A stretch of 64,000 nt of DNA, taken from the NCBI GenBank assembly GCA_018613035.1, contig JAGGRA010000005.1, positions 62,001 through 126,000 on the forward strand. Direction: 5' to 3'. Below the pieces are notes generated by a model, which did not search any database, had not been told where the DNA came from, and was given only the letters and a program-made list of their open reading frames with translations. A program made the position numbers and the translations under genes. Positions 24,275-32,084 of this stretch are shown piece after piece. Positions within the stretch are counted from its first letter, which is position 1. The number at the start of each line of letters is the position of its first letter. The stretch is from Pseudomonas sp. ISL-84. GTDB taxonomy: Bacteria; Bacillota; Bacilli; Bacillales; Cytobacillaceae.

Positions 24275-25582
24275 CTACTTTTTTGCCAAATCTAAAAACG
24301 TCCCGGTATCTTTAAGAAATGATAACTCTATAGCACCTACTGGCCCATTCCTATGTTTAGCAACGTTTACCTCAATTTTATTCTTGCTGTCACTGTTTCG
24401 ATTATAATAATCATCTCGGTGTAGTAACAAGATGACATCTGCATCTTGTTCAATATTTCCTGAGTCCTTTAAATCGCTCATAAATGGTCGTTTATCAATC
24501 CGATTTTCAACATTACGATTTAGCTGGCTTAATAAAACGATGGGAATATTCAACTCTTTTGCAAGAAGCTTAAGTTCACGTGTTATCTCTCCTATTCGCA
24601 AATCATGTCTATTTATAGTAAGATCGGTTTTTATCAATTGGAGATAATCAATAATGACAAGACAATCCTTGTTAGGTTCTTTCCAAAGTTGGCTCCTTAT
24701 ATTAAGACTAATATCATATATTGATTGACTAGACTTATTGTCATTGTCATTAATAATCATATCCCATTTATCAATGATTCCTAAAGCTTGTTCTGCGCGT
24801 TCATGTTCATCTTTGGTTAATAAATCTCCACCTTGACGCAATAGCATTAAATCTACTCTCGCTAATGAACTTACCATTCTATAAATTAATTGTTTCTTAG
24901 GCATTTCAAGCGAGAAATAAATTACCTTTACATTATTTTTACAAGCATTCATTGCAAAGTTAAGCGCAAGTGCTGTCTTCCCCACAGATGGGCGTGCTGC
25001 TAAAATAATCAAGTCTCCATTTTGGAGCCCATCAGTCATTGTATTAAAATCTTTAAAACCAGTATCTATGCCACTAAGACCAGATCTTGGATTGACTATT
25101 TCATTATAGATTTCGGATATAACTTCCTGATTAGTAGTGTCTGTACTGTTTTCTTCAACAATTAATTCATTTAAGTTTTTAATTAATTTGGGGAGTAAAT
25201 CAACGCTGGGATTTTTTTCAAATAAATTACATAATTTCAAAGATTTTCTGATCATAAAAGCTCTTCTCACTAGTTGTTGGTGAAACTTAAAAGTTACAAG
25301 ACTCGGCACTGATATAGCAAGTTCCGTTAAATAACTCACACCTCCAATTCTTTCTCTTGATATGTCATCCATGTTTGAAATGATTGATACAATATCAACC
25401 GGATCCTTTTTGGTATTTAAATCTATCATTGTTTCAAAAATAATTTGATGCTTTTCCATATAAAATTCAAATGGTTTTAGAAATACTTCTTTTACTAAGT
25501 TCCCTTCCATCAGAATACTTCCTAAAACAGATTGTTCAGCTTCTATATTAATTACTTCATTTTGATTCGTCGCCTGTAACAT
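24275..25582 (-). CDS. DnaB-like replicative DNA helicase
   Basis: The 435-aa protein has the DnaB N-terminal domain (EQSVLGSILMEGNL...) and the RecA-like helicase core. The Walker A is ARPSVGKTALALNFA (about residue 193), then the YFSLEMP motif, Walker B LVIIDYLQLI (about 308), and LSQLNRNVENR. DnaB unwinds DNA at the fork as a hexamer. It is the last gene of a three-gene operon with a helicase-loader-like protein (26-bp overlap) and a replisome organiser, the set used by phages such as SPP1 (G38P, G39P, G40P). This points to element-specific replication, probably after excision. The chromosomal dnaB is elsewhere. Confidence 0.93.
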   Translation of the reverse strand: MLQATNQNEVINIEAEQSVLGSILMEGNLVKEVFLKPFEFYMEKHQIIFETMIDLNTKKDPVDIVSIISNMDDISRERIGGVSYLTELAISVPSLVTFKFHQQLVRRAFMIRKSLKLCNLFEKNPSVDLLPKLIKNLNELIVEENSTDTTNQEVISEIYNEIVNPRSGLSGIDTGFKDFNTMTDGLQNGDLIILAARPSVGKTALALNFAMNACKNNVKVIYFSLEMPKKQLIYRMVSSLARVDLMLLRQGGDLLTKDEHERAEQALGIIDKWDMIINDNDNKSSQSIYDISLNIRSQLWKEPNKDCLVIIDYLQLIKTDLTINRHDLRIGEITRELKLLAKELNIPIVLLSQLNRNVENRIDKRPFMSDLKDSGNIEQDADVILLLHRDDYYNRNSDSKNKIEVNVAKHRNGPVGAIELSFLKDTGTFLDLAKK

Positions 25583-25832
25583 TTAAATGTTTCTTCCTTT
25601 CTTCAATTTTTTTCAAGAAAGTATTTTCGGGTTTGCAGGTAACCTGAATTTGACTTAAAGTTGGTGGATATTGGCTGGAATAAACATGCTGCCTTAATTT
25701 ATATAGCACCGGACCATAAGGCATTTTCATTAGATGCTCAATCCAGTAATTAAACTTATCCTCTGTAACATCAAAGTTTTGATAAGCGGATACAATCTCT
25801 TTAAAAATAAGAATAGCTTCTTGTTCAGTCAT
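25557..25832 (-). CDS. Phage-type helicase loader-like protein (91 aa)
   Basis: The protein begins MTEQEAILIFKEIVSAYQNFDV and continues with PPTLSQIQV, the pattern of SPP1 G39P-like helicase loader/inhibitor proteins, which bind the DnaB-type helicase and deliver it to the origin. It overlaps the start of the dnaB-like gene by 26 bp and abuts the replisome organiser gene, which supports translational coupling and the same job. The C-terminal half is basic and probably flexible. The assignment rests on pattern and context. Confidence 0.75.
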   Translation of the reverse strand: MTEQEAILIFKEIVSAYQNFDVTEDKFNYWIEHLMKMPYGPVLYKLRQHVYSSQYPPTLSQIQVTCKPENTFLKKIEERKKHLNVTGDESK

Positions 25833-26342
25833 TTATTTTTCACTTCCTAAACTTCTTTTTTTGATTAATACATCTAAAATAGCTTCATTTTTATAAGATT
25901 TAGAAGGCTTATTACCTTTTTTTAATTTCTTTTCTTTTTTATTTGTGGATAATCGTTGGTCAACTTCTGGACGGATTTCGGACAACTGCTGGTCAATCTT
26001 GTTGTACATACTCCATTTATTAATTGTAATAATGCTAAATTTGTTTGTTGAATGGATAGAAATATAATTATTAGATTCAAATAATTTCAACCATCTCCAC
26101 AAAGTCCTGCCACTTACCTGATACTTTTTTTGCATATCACGATTAAATTCATTTTCTAGAGAATCCCTGCCTGTAACAAATTGTCCAGCCTCTAAGTTCA
26201 CTAATTGGTTATCAATCATTATTTCTCGTTCTTTATACGAAGCCTTCATCAAACATAAGAGCCATAGACGGAGTTTCCACGGATCTTGCCAAACTGCATT
26301 ACTCGTCAGCTTTCGGTAAAGCTTTACATAACCTTCATTCAT
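25833..26342 (-). CDS. Replisome organiser-like DNA-binding protein
   Basis: The 169-aa protein starts NEGYVKLYRKLTSNAVWQD, the typical N-terminus of phage replisome organisers and DnaD-like replication proteins. A winged-helix region follows (VTGRDSLENEF..., VSGRTLWRWLKLFE), and the tail is very basic (KKEKKLKKGNK). Such proteins bind the origin and recruit the helicase loader and helicase. It is the first gene of the operon; the origin could lie within it or in the AT-rich 440 bp upstream. Ribosome site aaagga before the ATG. Confidence 0.82.
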   Translation of the reverse strand: MNEGYVKLYRKLTSNAVWQDPWKLRLWLLCLMKASYKEREIMIDNQLVNLEAGQFVTGRDSLENEFNRDMQKKYQVSGRTLWRWLKLFESNNYISIHSTNKFSIITINKWSMYNKIDQQLSEIRPEVDQRLSTNKKEKKLKKGNKPSKSYKNEAILDVLIKKRSLGSEK

Positions 26343-26784
26343 TTTCTTGTTCCTTTCTAATTTAATTTCAAATATGTTACCTATGAAAATTCAATATTTT
26401 AATAGGAGACAAAAAGTTTTTATTTTCAGATTATTTATTGGGATAATAAATTGGATTTGGTAATTTAAGAAAGTATAAAAATAGTTTTCTTGAATTTATA
26501 AAAAGAGCCAAAATATGCAAGTGGTGTATTAAAAATTGCATATTTTAGGCTCTTTATTTTTATTCCTTATTTGTTAAAGTATCCATTACTTTAGGGGGGA
26601 TAGTTGACAAAGTTATGTCTAATTATAGATTCTTACATATGAATAAATTGTATTGTATATTTTATAAAATTGTGGCACCCCTATGGGGGAGGAGGTATTG
26701 AATTGAGTCATTATACCTATTCTTTAATGACTACTTGCTTTATAATTAAAAATATTATCGGTATAAATTGGAAAGGACAAAAAC
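26343..26784. other. AT-rich intergenic region, possible origin/promoters
   Basis: This stretch separates the leftward replication operon from a rightward gene. It is strongly AT-rich and contains one long hairpin (26502-26555). I see no protein gene. Divergent promoters are expected, and it is a reasonable place for a replication origin, but no iterated binding sites are obvious. Confidence 0.4.
26502..26555. terminator. Long hairpin between divergent genes
   Basis: AAAGAGCC-AAAATATGCAA pairs with TTGCATATTTTAGGCTCTTT over about 19 bp with a single bulge and a 15-nt loop, followed by ATTTTTATT. It is terminator-like, but no rightward gene ends here. Confidence 0.6.
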
Positions 26785-27786
26785 ATGATTGTACTAAAAA
26801 TTATCTTCTTAATTATTCTAGCATTTGTGATGATCGCCGTTTATTGGATGTATACAGGACATAAAAAGAGACAAATTCTCTTCAATGGTAATTTAGAAAA
26901 ATACTATCCCGCTAATCGCTTTAGTGAAAGCAAACGTGTAAAAGCGATAGAAGTGTTAAAACGATTTGATGATAAATACCATTATTATCTTTTTGGTTTT
27001 AAATCATTCTTTAAGCTTTATCCAAAATCCCCCTTTAAAAAAAGTAATGACATAGCAGAGGAAATGAAGTACTACAGAAGTGACTTCTTGAATGTTCACG
27101 AGCAAGCATTACAAATGATAGGTAAATTATTATTTGTAAAATATACCATTGAATGCCAAATTGAGTACTTCGAAGACAATATCGACTCAGCTGAAGATAC
27201 AATTGATAATATAAAAAGGGATACTGAAATCAAAGAGTATTTTCCTGAACTTTATTCGATAAGATTAAATAATTTAGATAACTTTGTTCTTCATAATGAA
27301 AAGATTATTGACCATTTAGAAGAACAACAAGATAAAATTGAAGATGCTATTGATGAGTTAGAAGAAATAAAAAAGAAATCGTTCTTAAGACGGGTTGGTG
27401 AATTTTCTTGGAATATGCTTTCTGCACCAGTTAGACGCATTGTAAATTTAGCTGAAGGTATAATTACAAAAGATGATTCAAAAATCGACAAAAATTTAAT
27501 TATGCTGATATTTGGAGCTGTTGGTATAGGTCTATTAGAGGAAGCAATCGATTCGTTTGATTTAATAGATGCGTCAGAAGATAATCTAATTAAACAATCT
27601 GTATCAGATATAAATAGCTCAAATGGATATCACTTTGTTGAGCCGCATACTCGTACCCTATCAGATGGCAATGTTATTTGGGTAGATGGAGATGGAGATA
27701 CTTCAATAGATTTGGCCGTAGAAGAAGGCGGCGGATATTACCGTTCTAATCCCGATGGGAATCCAAATAATAACTTTAACAGTTAA
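26785..27786 (+). CDS. Membrane-anchored coiled-coil protein, unknown function
   Basis: The 333-aa protein has one N-terminal membrane helix (residues 2-22, hydrophobic IIFLIILAFVMIAVYWM), a long helical middle with a coiled coil (NEKIIDHLEEQQDKIEDAID), a hydrophobic stretch near 230, and a tail with VEPHTRTLSDGNVIWVDGDG and SNPDGNPNNN. The Gly/Asp/Asn-rich tail with VxPHxRxxxDG resembles C-terminal tails I remember on other proteins of Gram-positive mobile elements. Ribosome site ggaaagga. A perfect 15-bp terminator follows. No function can be named. Confidence 0.7.
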   Translation: MIVLKIIFLIILAFVMIAVYWMYTGHKKRQILFNGNLEKYYPANRFSESKRVKAIEVLKRFDDKYHYYLFGFKSFFKLYPKSPFKKSNDIAEEMKYYRSDFLNVHEQALQMIGKLLFVKYTIECQIEYFEDNIDSAEDTIDNIKRDTEIKEYFPELYSIRLNNLDNFVLHNEKIIDHLEEQQDKIEDAIDELEEIKKKSFLRRVGEFSWNMLSAPVRRIVNLAEGIITKDDSKIDKNLIMLIFGAVGIGLLEEAIDSFDLIDASEDNLIKQSVSDINSSNGYHFVEPHTRTLSDGNVIWVDGDGDTSIDLAVEEGGGYYRSNPDGNPNNNFNS

Positions 27787-27787
27787 A

Positions 27788-27819
27788 TACAAATGCCCTT
27801 GCAAGCAAGGGCATTTGTA
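27788..27819 (+). terminator. Terminator of the 333-aa protein gene
   Basis: A perfect 15-bp inverted repeat (27788-27802 with 27805-27819) with a 2-nt loop, followed by TTTTT. Confidence 0.92.
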
Positions 27820-27987
27820 TTTTTCATTTTGTATCTACTGACCTGTAACTTTTCTATAATTGTAAACAAACAACTATCTGCCCACATTTTAAATCTGCTA
27901 TTTAAACTATTCCTGAGTATAAAAAAATATAATAGCTCCAATAATTAATATCTATAAAAATGATATTAATGGGTGGTGCTATTTAAA

Positions 27988-29475
27988 ATGAAAGTAAAAT
28001 ATGATGTCGACATCAAATATGCTCAAGTAGAACAGTTATATAAAGAAGGAAAATCTTGCACAAAAATAGGAGAAATATTAGGATTGAACCGAAAGAAAGT
28101 ATCAAAATATTTGCAGGAAGAACTAGGTTATAAGGTTAGAGTTATTGCAGGAAATCACAACAAAGAAGAGATTCACAAAAAGTACCTTGAAGGAGAACAA
28201 TTATTCATAGATGGTATGTCAATAAATAGAATTTCAAAGCATTTAAAGATACATAAGAAAAGTTTTTCTAATTGGCTGCAGGTGGAAAGAGGACATACTG
28301 TTAAACCTAAAAGAGGATTAACAATCGAAGAAAAAGTTAACCAAAAGAACAAAATGGAGTATGCCGAACGGCTTATAAAAGAAGGTCATTCCTTTCATTT
28401 TGCTGTTAAAAAAACTAAAGTAAATTACTATAAATTTAAAAATCATTTAAAGGAAAAAGGATATGAACTGTCTTTTTTAGATAGAAAATATAATATATCA
28501 GAGAATATCTTTGAAAATATCGATACAGAAGAAAATGCATACTGGCTAGGGCTGCTATATGCAGATGCTTATGTAACAAATGATTGCAGGTACGTTTTAG
28601 AGCTTTGTTTAAAAGCTGAGGACTTAAATCATCTAATTAAATTCAGAGAATTTATGAAATCTGATCACCCGATAGTTCCTAAAGAAGTGAAATTAGGAGA
28701 TAAAATATATAGAGCCTATAGATTTTCAATTTATAGTAAAAAGCTTGTTCTAGACTTAATAAAGCAAGGGTGTTTACCTCGAAAATCATTAATACTGAAA
28801 TTCCCTTCATCAACTATTGTCCCAGAAAATTTAGTTAGACATTTTTTGCGGGGGTATTGGGATGGAGATGGAACGATTAGCTTTACTAAACTAAAACAAC
28901 ATGGGTATAAATATTGTTCAATGAGTGTAATATCTACAACAGAATTTGTTGAGAAAATTAGAAACACTTTAGACTTACCGAAAGTTAAGTTGAACCCACA
29001 AGGTAATGCCTATTCTTTGAGATATACCGGGGCTAATTTCCCAAGTAAGATCTTAGACTTCATTTATCAAGATGCATCAATTTATCTTCCACGAAAGTAT
29101 GCTCACTATAAAAGTTTCTTATCTGCTAGGATCAAATTTGAAAAGAAACTAAGTGAACAAAAGGAACACAGGGTCTCAACATTAAATAAAGCTATAAATT
29201 TATTTAATAATGGGAAGTCAATTAGAGAGATAAGTACTATATTAAAATTTGAACGTGCTATGATATCAAGCTGGTTAAACTTAAACGGGATTAACGTACG
29301 GCTAAGTAGACCCTTTTCAAAAGAAGAATTAGCTATTCAAAAGCTAAGATTGTCACAGGGTGAAGAATTTTATCAAAAATACAATTCTGTATCAAAGGCC
29401 TCCAAATTAGCGAGCATTAATTACCATAGATTAAAGCTGTATTTAATTCAAAAGGGATACCCTTTGGAATTTTGA
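27988..29475 (+). CDS. LAGLIDADG endonuclease-like protein with HTH repeats
   Basis: The 495-aa protein has three HTH units at the N-terminus (KSCTKIGEILGLNRKKVSKY, MSINRISKHLKIHKKSFSNW, and a third near residue 130). A central LAGLIDADG-type core (about 175-385) follows, with the two motifs WLGLLYADAYV and FLRGYWDGDGTI, and then two more HTH units. The acidic residues ending both LAGLIDADG helices are kept, so nuclease activity is possible. The gene is free-standing, not an intron or intein. It may be a homing-type endonuclease or a site-specific regulator. I chose the ATG at 27988 after gggtgg. Its own terminator follows. Confidence 0.82.
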   Translation: MKVKYDVDIKYAQVEQLYKEGKSCTKIGEILGLNRKKVSKYLQEELGYKVRVIAGNHNKEEIHKKYLEGEQLFIDGMSINRISKHLKIHKKSFSNWLQVERGHTVKPKRGLTIEEKVNQKNKMEYAERLIKEGHSFHFAVKKTKVNYYKFKNHLKEKGYELSFLDRKYNISENIFENIDTEENAYWLGLLYADAYVTNDCRYVLELCLKAEDLNHLIKFREFMKSDHPIVPKEVKLGDKIYRAYRFSIYSKKLVLDLIKQGCLPRKSLILKFPSSTIVPENLVRHFLRGYWDGDGTISFTKLKQHGYKYCSMSVISTTEFVEKIRNTLDLPKVKLNPQGNAYSLRYTGANFPSKILDFIYQDASIYLPRKYAHYKSFLSARIKFEKKLSEQKEHRVSTLNKAINLFNNGKSIREISTILKFERAMISSWLNLNGINVRLSRPFSKEELAIQKLRLSQGEEFYQKYNSVSKASKLASINYHRLKLYLIQKGYPLEF

Positions 29476-29480
29476 TTAAA

Positions 29481-29519
29481 GAAAAGGCTCCTGATAGAAT
29501 TACTAACAGGAGCCTTTTC
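29481..29519. terminator. Bidirectional terminator
   Basis: A perfect 13-bp inverted repeat (GAAAAGGCTCCTG with CAGGAGCCTTTTC), followed by T-rich sequence, between convergent genes. Confidence 0.92.
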
Positions 29520-29523
29520 TTTA

Positions 29524-29772
29524 TTAAAATTTATGAGTAATCACCATTTTACCAGACGGGAAGACTACCCGATTGTTTTTATCAAACTCTAAAGCTTTAT
29601 CAGCTTCAAAGATGAAAAAGGCATCACCTTCCTGCATTGCTTCCTTGTCAGCTTTAAACCGGATATCAAAAATTGCTCTTGCTTCATCTAGCGTTAAAGC
29701 ATCAACCTCTGCGAATTGTTCATCTTTCTCCTTTGTTCTCAGTACTACATAATACGTTAGCATTTGATTCAT
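29524..29772 (-). CDS. Hypothetical protein (82 aa)
   Basis: A small alpha/beta protein with no recognised domain: MLTYYVVLRTKEKDEQFAEVDALTLDEA at the start and a strand-rich end (NRVVFPSGKMVITHKF). It could begin at the second ATG (MLTYYVV), three codons in. A ribosome site (ggag) lies upstream. It is terminated by the shared hairpin at 29481. Confidence 0.6.
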   Translation of the reverse strand: MNQMLTYYVVLRTKEKDEQFAEVDALTLDEARAIFDIRFKADKEAMQEGDAFFIFEADKALEFDKNNRVVFPSGKMVITHKF

Positions 29773-30197
29773 TGGTTTCCCTCCATAGTTTTTTATAAAA
29801 TAAAAACATCGATAAGAATGCTGCGATTTGTTTCGTCACACAACCTATCGATGATTTTTCAGTAGTTCTTAGACCCAAAAGATCACGTATTTAATTTTGT
29901 TTGAGCAAAAGTATAAAAAACAGATTACACTAATATTTTATCCAACACTTTTACCCTTTTTAATACTTCTCATTTTAATATTCATGTCTTTAAATCGACT
30001 TTTTATGACTCCTTACAGGTCTATTAAGGATTAAAGGTATATCCCTCACCTATCAAAACTTATAATAAGGATAAGTTATTGTTATAAAAAAACTCCAAAA
30101 AATTAAATTGGCTTATTAGGCAAGTAAATTTTTTAAACACGCTTAATAGGAGGAATAGGATGCTTATAGGAAAAATCAAGTTAGGTTGGGTGAAAAT
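29773..30197. other. Intergenic region with one inverted repeat
   Basis: About 420 bp without a gene. CATCGATA at 29807-29814 and TATCGATG at 29846-29853 form an inverted repeat flanked by A and T runs, which could be a terminator. Nothing else is recognisable. Confidence 0.45.
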
Positions 30198-30398
30198 ATG
30201 GCGAAAATAAACGATAGTAAAGAATACTGCCCTTACTGCAACACAAACTTACAAGGTGAACCAATACCTGAAGAAAATCAACCTCATTACGGGGGGGCGA
30301 CTCATTTTGATCGAAAAATTGGAATATCAAGTATGGAAATGGACCGAGTGATTAAATGGCAATGTCCCGATTGTAAAGGGAAATGGGAACGAAAGTAA
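30198..30398 (+). CDS. Small zinc-ribbon protein (66 aa)
   Basis: Two Cys pairs, CPYC near the start and CPDC near the end, with KWQCPDCKGKWERK, form a zinc ribbon. The middle contains HYGGATHFDRKIGISSMEMDRVIKW. Function unknown; such proteins often bind nucleic acid or partner proteins. The ATG at 30198 was chosen over a TTG four codons upstream, but the ribosome site is weak for either. A small membrane protein gene follows on the same strand 50 bp later. Confidence 0.6.
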   Translation: MAKINDSKEYCPYCNTNLQGEPIPEENQPHYGGATHFDRKIGISSMEMDRVIKWQCPDCKGKWERK

Positions 30399-30448
30399 TA
30401 AAATATAACAGGTTATAGGATTTGATATTAGGAAGGTGAATATTAAAA

Positions 30449-30658
30449 ATGGACTTCCACAAACTGATGCTTTATGTAAATATACTTGGCATATGTCTGC
30501 CTGTTGCATTAACCTATTTAGTTATTGCTAGTATCATTACTGGACAACAAGTTTTTCCCTTAACAATAGTGGGGCTTGCTTTTGGCTATGCTATCATGAT
30601 CAAACGAAATGTATTGTTTCAGGAACTATTGAATAAATGGTTTAAAAAGGATAAGTAA
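30449..30658 (+). CDS. Small membrane protein (69 aa)
   Basis: The protein has two predicted membrane helices (about residues 7-30, LYVNILGICLPVALTYLVIAS, and 37-55) and a short basic tail (NKWFKKDK). It has no recognised family. The ribosome site aggaaggtg precedes the ATG by about 9 nt. It probably shares a transcript with the zinc-ribbon gene upstream. Confidence 0.6.
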   Translation: MDFHKLMLYVNILGICLPVALTYLVIASIITGQQVFPLTIVGLAFGYAIMIKRNVLFQELLNKWFKKDK

Positions 30659-30825
30659 CTCCTAGAACATGTAGCGAAGGATGTTATTAGAAATAAAGAG
30701 TATAACGGTGATGCTTTGCCCTATTTTCCAGATAAAAACATCACCGGAATTATATTTTTTATGGTACAACTATAAAATGCCAACCAATCCTTTTCCTCAC
30801 TTATAACTTTTGCTGTACTGTGAAT

Positions 30826-31347
30826 TTATCGGTCAGCATTTTCTTTATTTGTGTTGTCCTCTTTTTCAATATCTATAAAGTCTATTTTATAATGCTCTAA
30901 CCCTTTTATGAGCAATAGATTTAATAACACATTAATTTTAAGCGATTTCTTTTTACTTTCATGTTTTATTGTTTTGTAGATTTCTTCTGATAAGAAGAAT
31001 GTCTTTTTCTCCGTTAGTAGTTCAGGGTCTATATTTAAATATTCTTTGTACATTCTGTATTCATAATCTTCTTTATCGATGGTCTGCTTCGGTTTCTTAT
31101 ATTTTTCTTTATTGTTAATAAAAGGCCTATCAACTTCTAATGCATATATCTTACTCTTGACAGGTCTACAAAGTGATTCTTCTGCTGCGTTACCAAGATA
31201 CTTCCACACTTTTTTGTCTCCCTCAAAAACTATAGCAGCATTTTTAACCTTTCTCTCTAAATCAAGTTCTCGAATTCCCAATTCAGCGGCTATTTCACTA
31301 ATAGTCTTTCCAGTGTTTAATTCTTCAATTAAATCATATAATGTCAT
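30826..31347 (-). CDS. Putative DNA-binding protein (HTH and RHH-like)
   Basis: The 173-aa protein starts with an HTH-like segment (GKTISEIAAELGIRELDLERKV). It ends with FFLSEEIYKTIKHESKKKSLKINVLLNLLLIKGLEHY, which has the strand-helix-helix pattern of ribbon-helix-helix regulators. Such architecture fits a plasmid-type regulator or partition accessory protein. The two adjacent ATG codons at 31350 and 31347 follow aaaggag; the second has better spacing. The function is inferred from the fold only. Confidence 0.55.
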   Translation of the reverse strand: MTLYDLIEELNTGKTISEIAAELGIRELDLERKVKNAAIVFEGDKKVWKYLGNAAEESLCRPVKSKIYALEVDRPFINNKEKYKKPKQTIDKEDYEYRMYKEYLNIDPELLTEKKTFFLSEEIYKTIKHESKKKSLKINVLLNLLLIKGLEHYKIDFIDIEKEDNTNKENADR

Positions 31348-31389
31348 CATGTTCTCCTTTGATTTTTTAATCATTATAGCTATGATCAT

Positions 31390-32036
31390 GATGCATTTTA
31401 ATAGTATTCAGAAAGAAATTAATCTGAATTTAATCTAACTATTATCCAAATTAATTCCGATTCTGAATTGATTACTCTACAAATTATTCCATTATCCAGT
31501 AATACTAAGTTCAAAGTATTTGCAAATATAGTTTTCTTTTAATCATAGTTCTTTAAATCGTTACTTTTAATGGTCACTATTGGATTAACCGGTCAATACT
31601 TCTTTTGTTTTCATAAGCAATTCCTTAGTAAAGATCAAAATATAGTTACGATAGCTTAATGCCTTAGACTATTGATTTCTTAACCATATCGATACCTACA
31701 AAAAAAAGCAGGTTCAATATTAGATACGATTATTGGTATCCAACAATCCCCCTCACTTCTTTAAACAGTTTCACAATTACAATTGGGCATACTTATATAT
31801 ACCCAATTAAGGGTATGAACGACTTCATATGCCTTAAGCTTTATACTTCTTGCAATTTCAGGAGATTTCTTTTATTATCCACACCCTTCCTAGCCGACAA
31901 ATATACTTTACAAGGGTCTAGGATAGCGTGAGAAATTGAACTTATTTTAAAGTAACCTCAATCCTGTTTTAATACGATAATTGCCAAACCACTACCTAGT
32001 CAAATGAGCTATGGAAAAAATATCTTTAATTATTTT
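31390..32036. other. Intergenic region between accessory genes and BREX
   Basis: About 650 bp without a convincing gene. At 31799-31816 ATACCC and GGGTAT are spaced by 6 bp, and AATTGGG/CCCAATT (31781-31808) overlaps it, so there are two nested palindromes. These resemble CsoR-type sites, but the spacer is 6 bp rather than 4. Nothing else is recognised. Confidence 0.4.
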
Positions 32037-32065
32037 AAAAAGCTCCTAGAAATGATCTAGGAGCT
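32037..32065 (-). terminator. Terminator of the BREX operon
   Basis: AGCTCCTAGA and TCTAGGAGCT form a perfect 10-bp stem with a 5-nt loop, followed by TTTTT on the leftward transcript, 20 bp past the helicase stop. Confidence 0.9.
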
Positions 32066-32084
32066 TCTGTTACTTTACTAAGAG

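Noticed and set aside
26670-26864. A 64-codon frame ahead of the 333-aa gene
   Set aside because: It overlaps the well-supported start of that gene in another frame and has no family features.
31781-31816. A second CsoR operator in the region before BREX
   Set aside because: The ATACCC/GGGTAT halves are spaced by 6 bp and overlap another palindrome; the spacing differs from CsoR-type sites, so I list it only as an observation.
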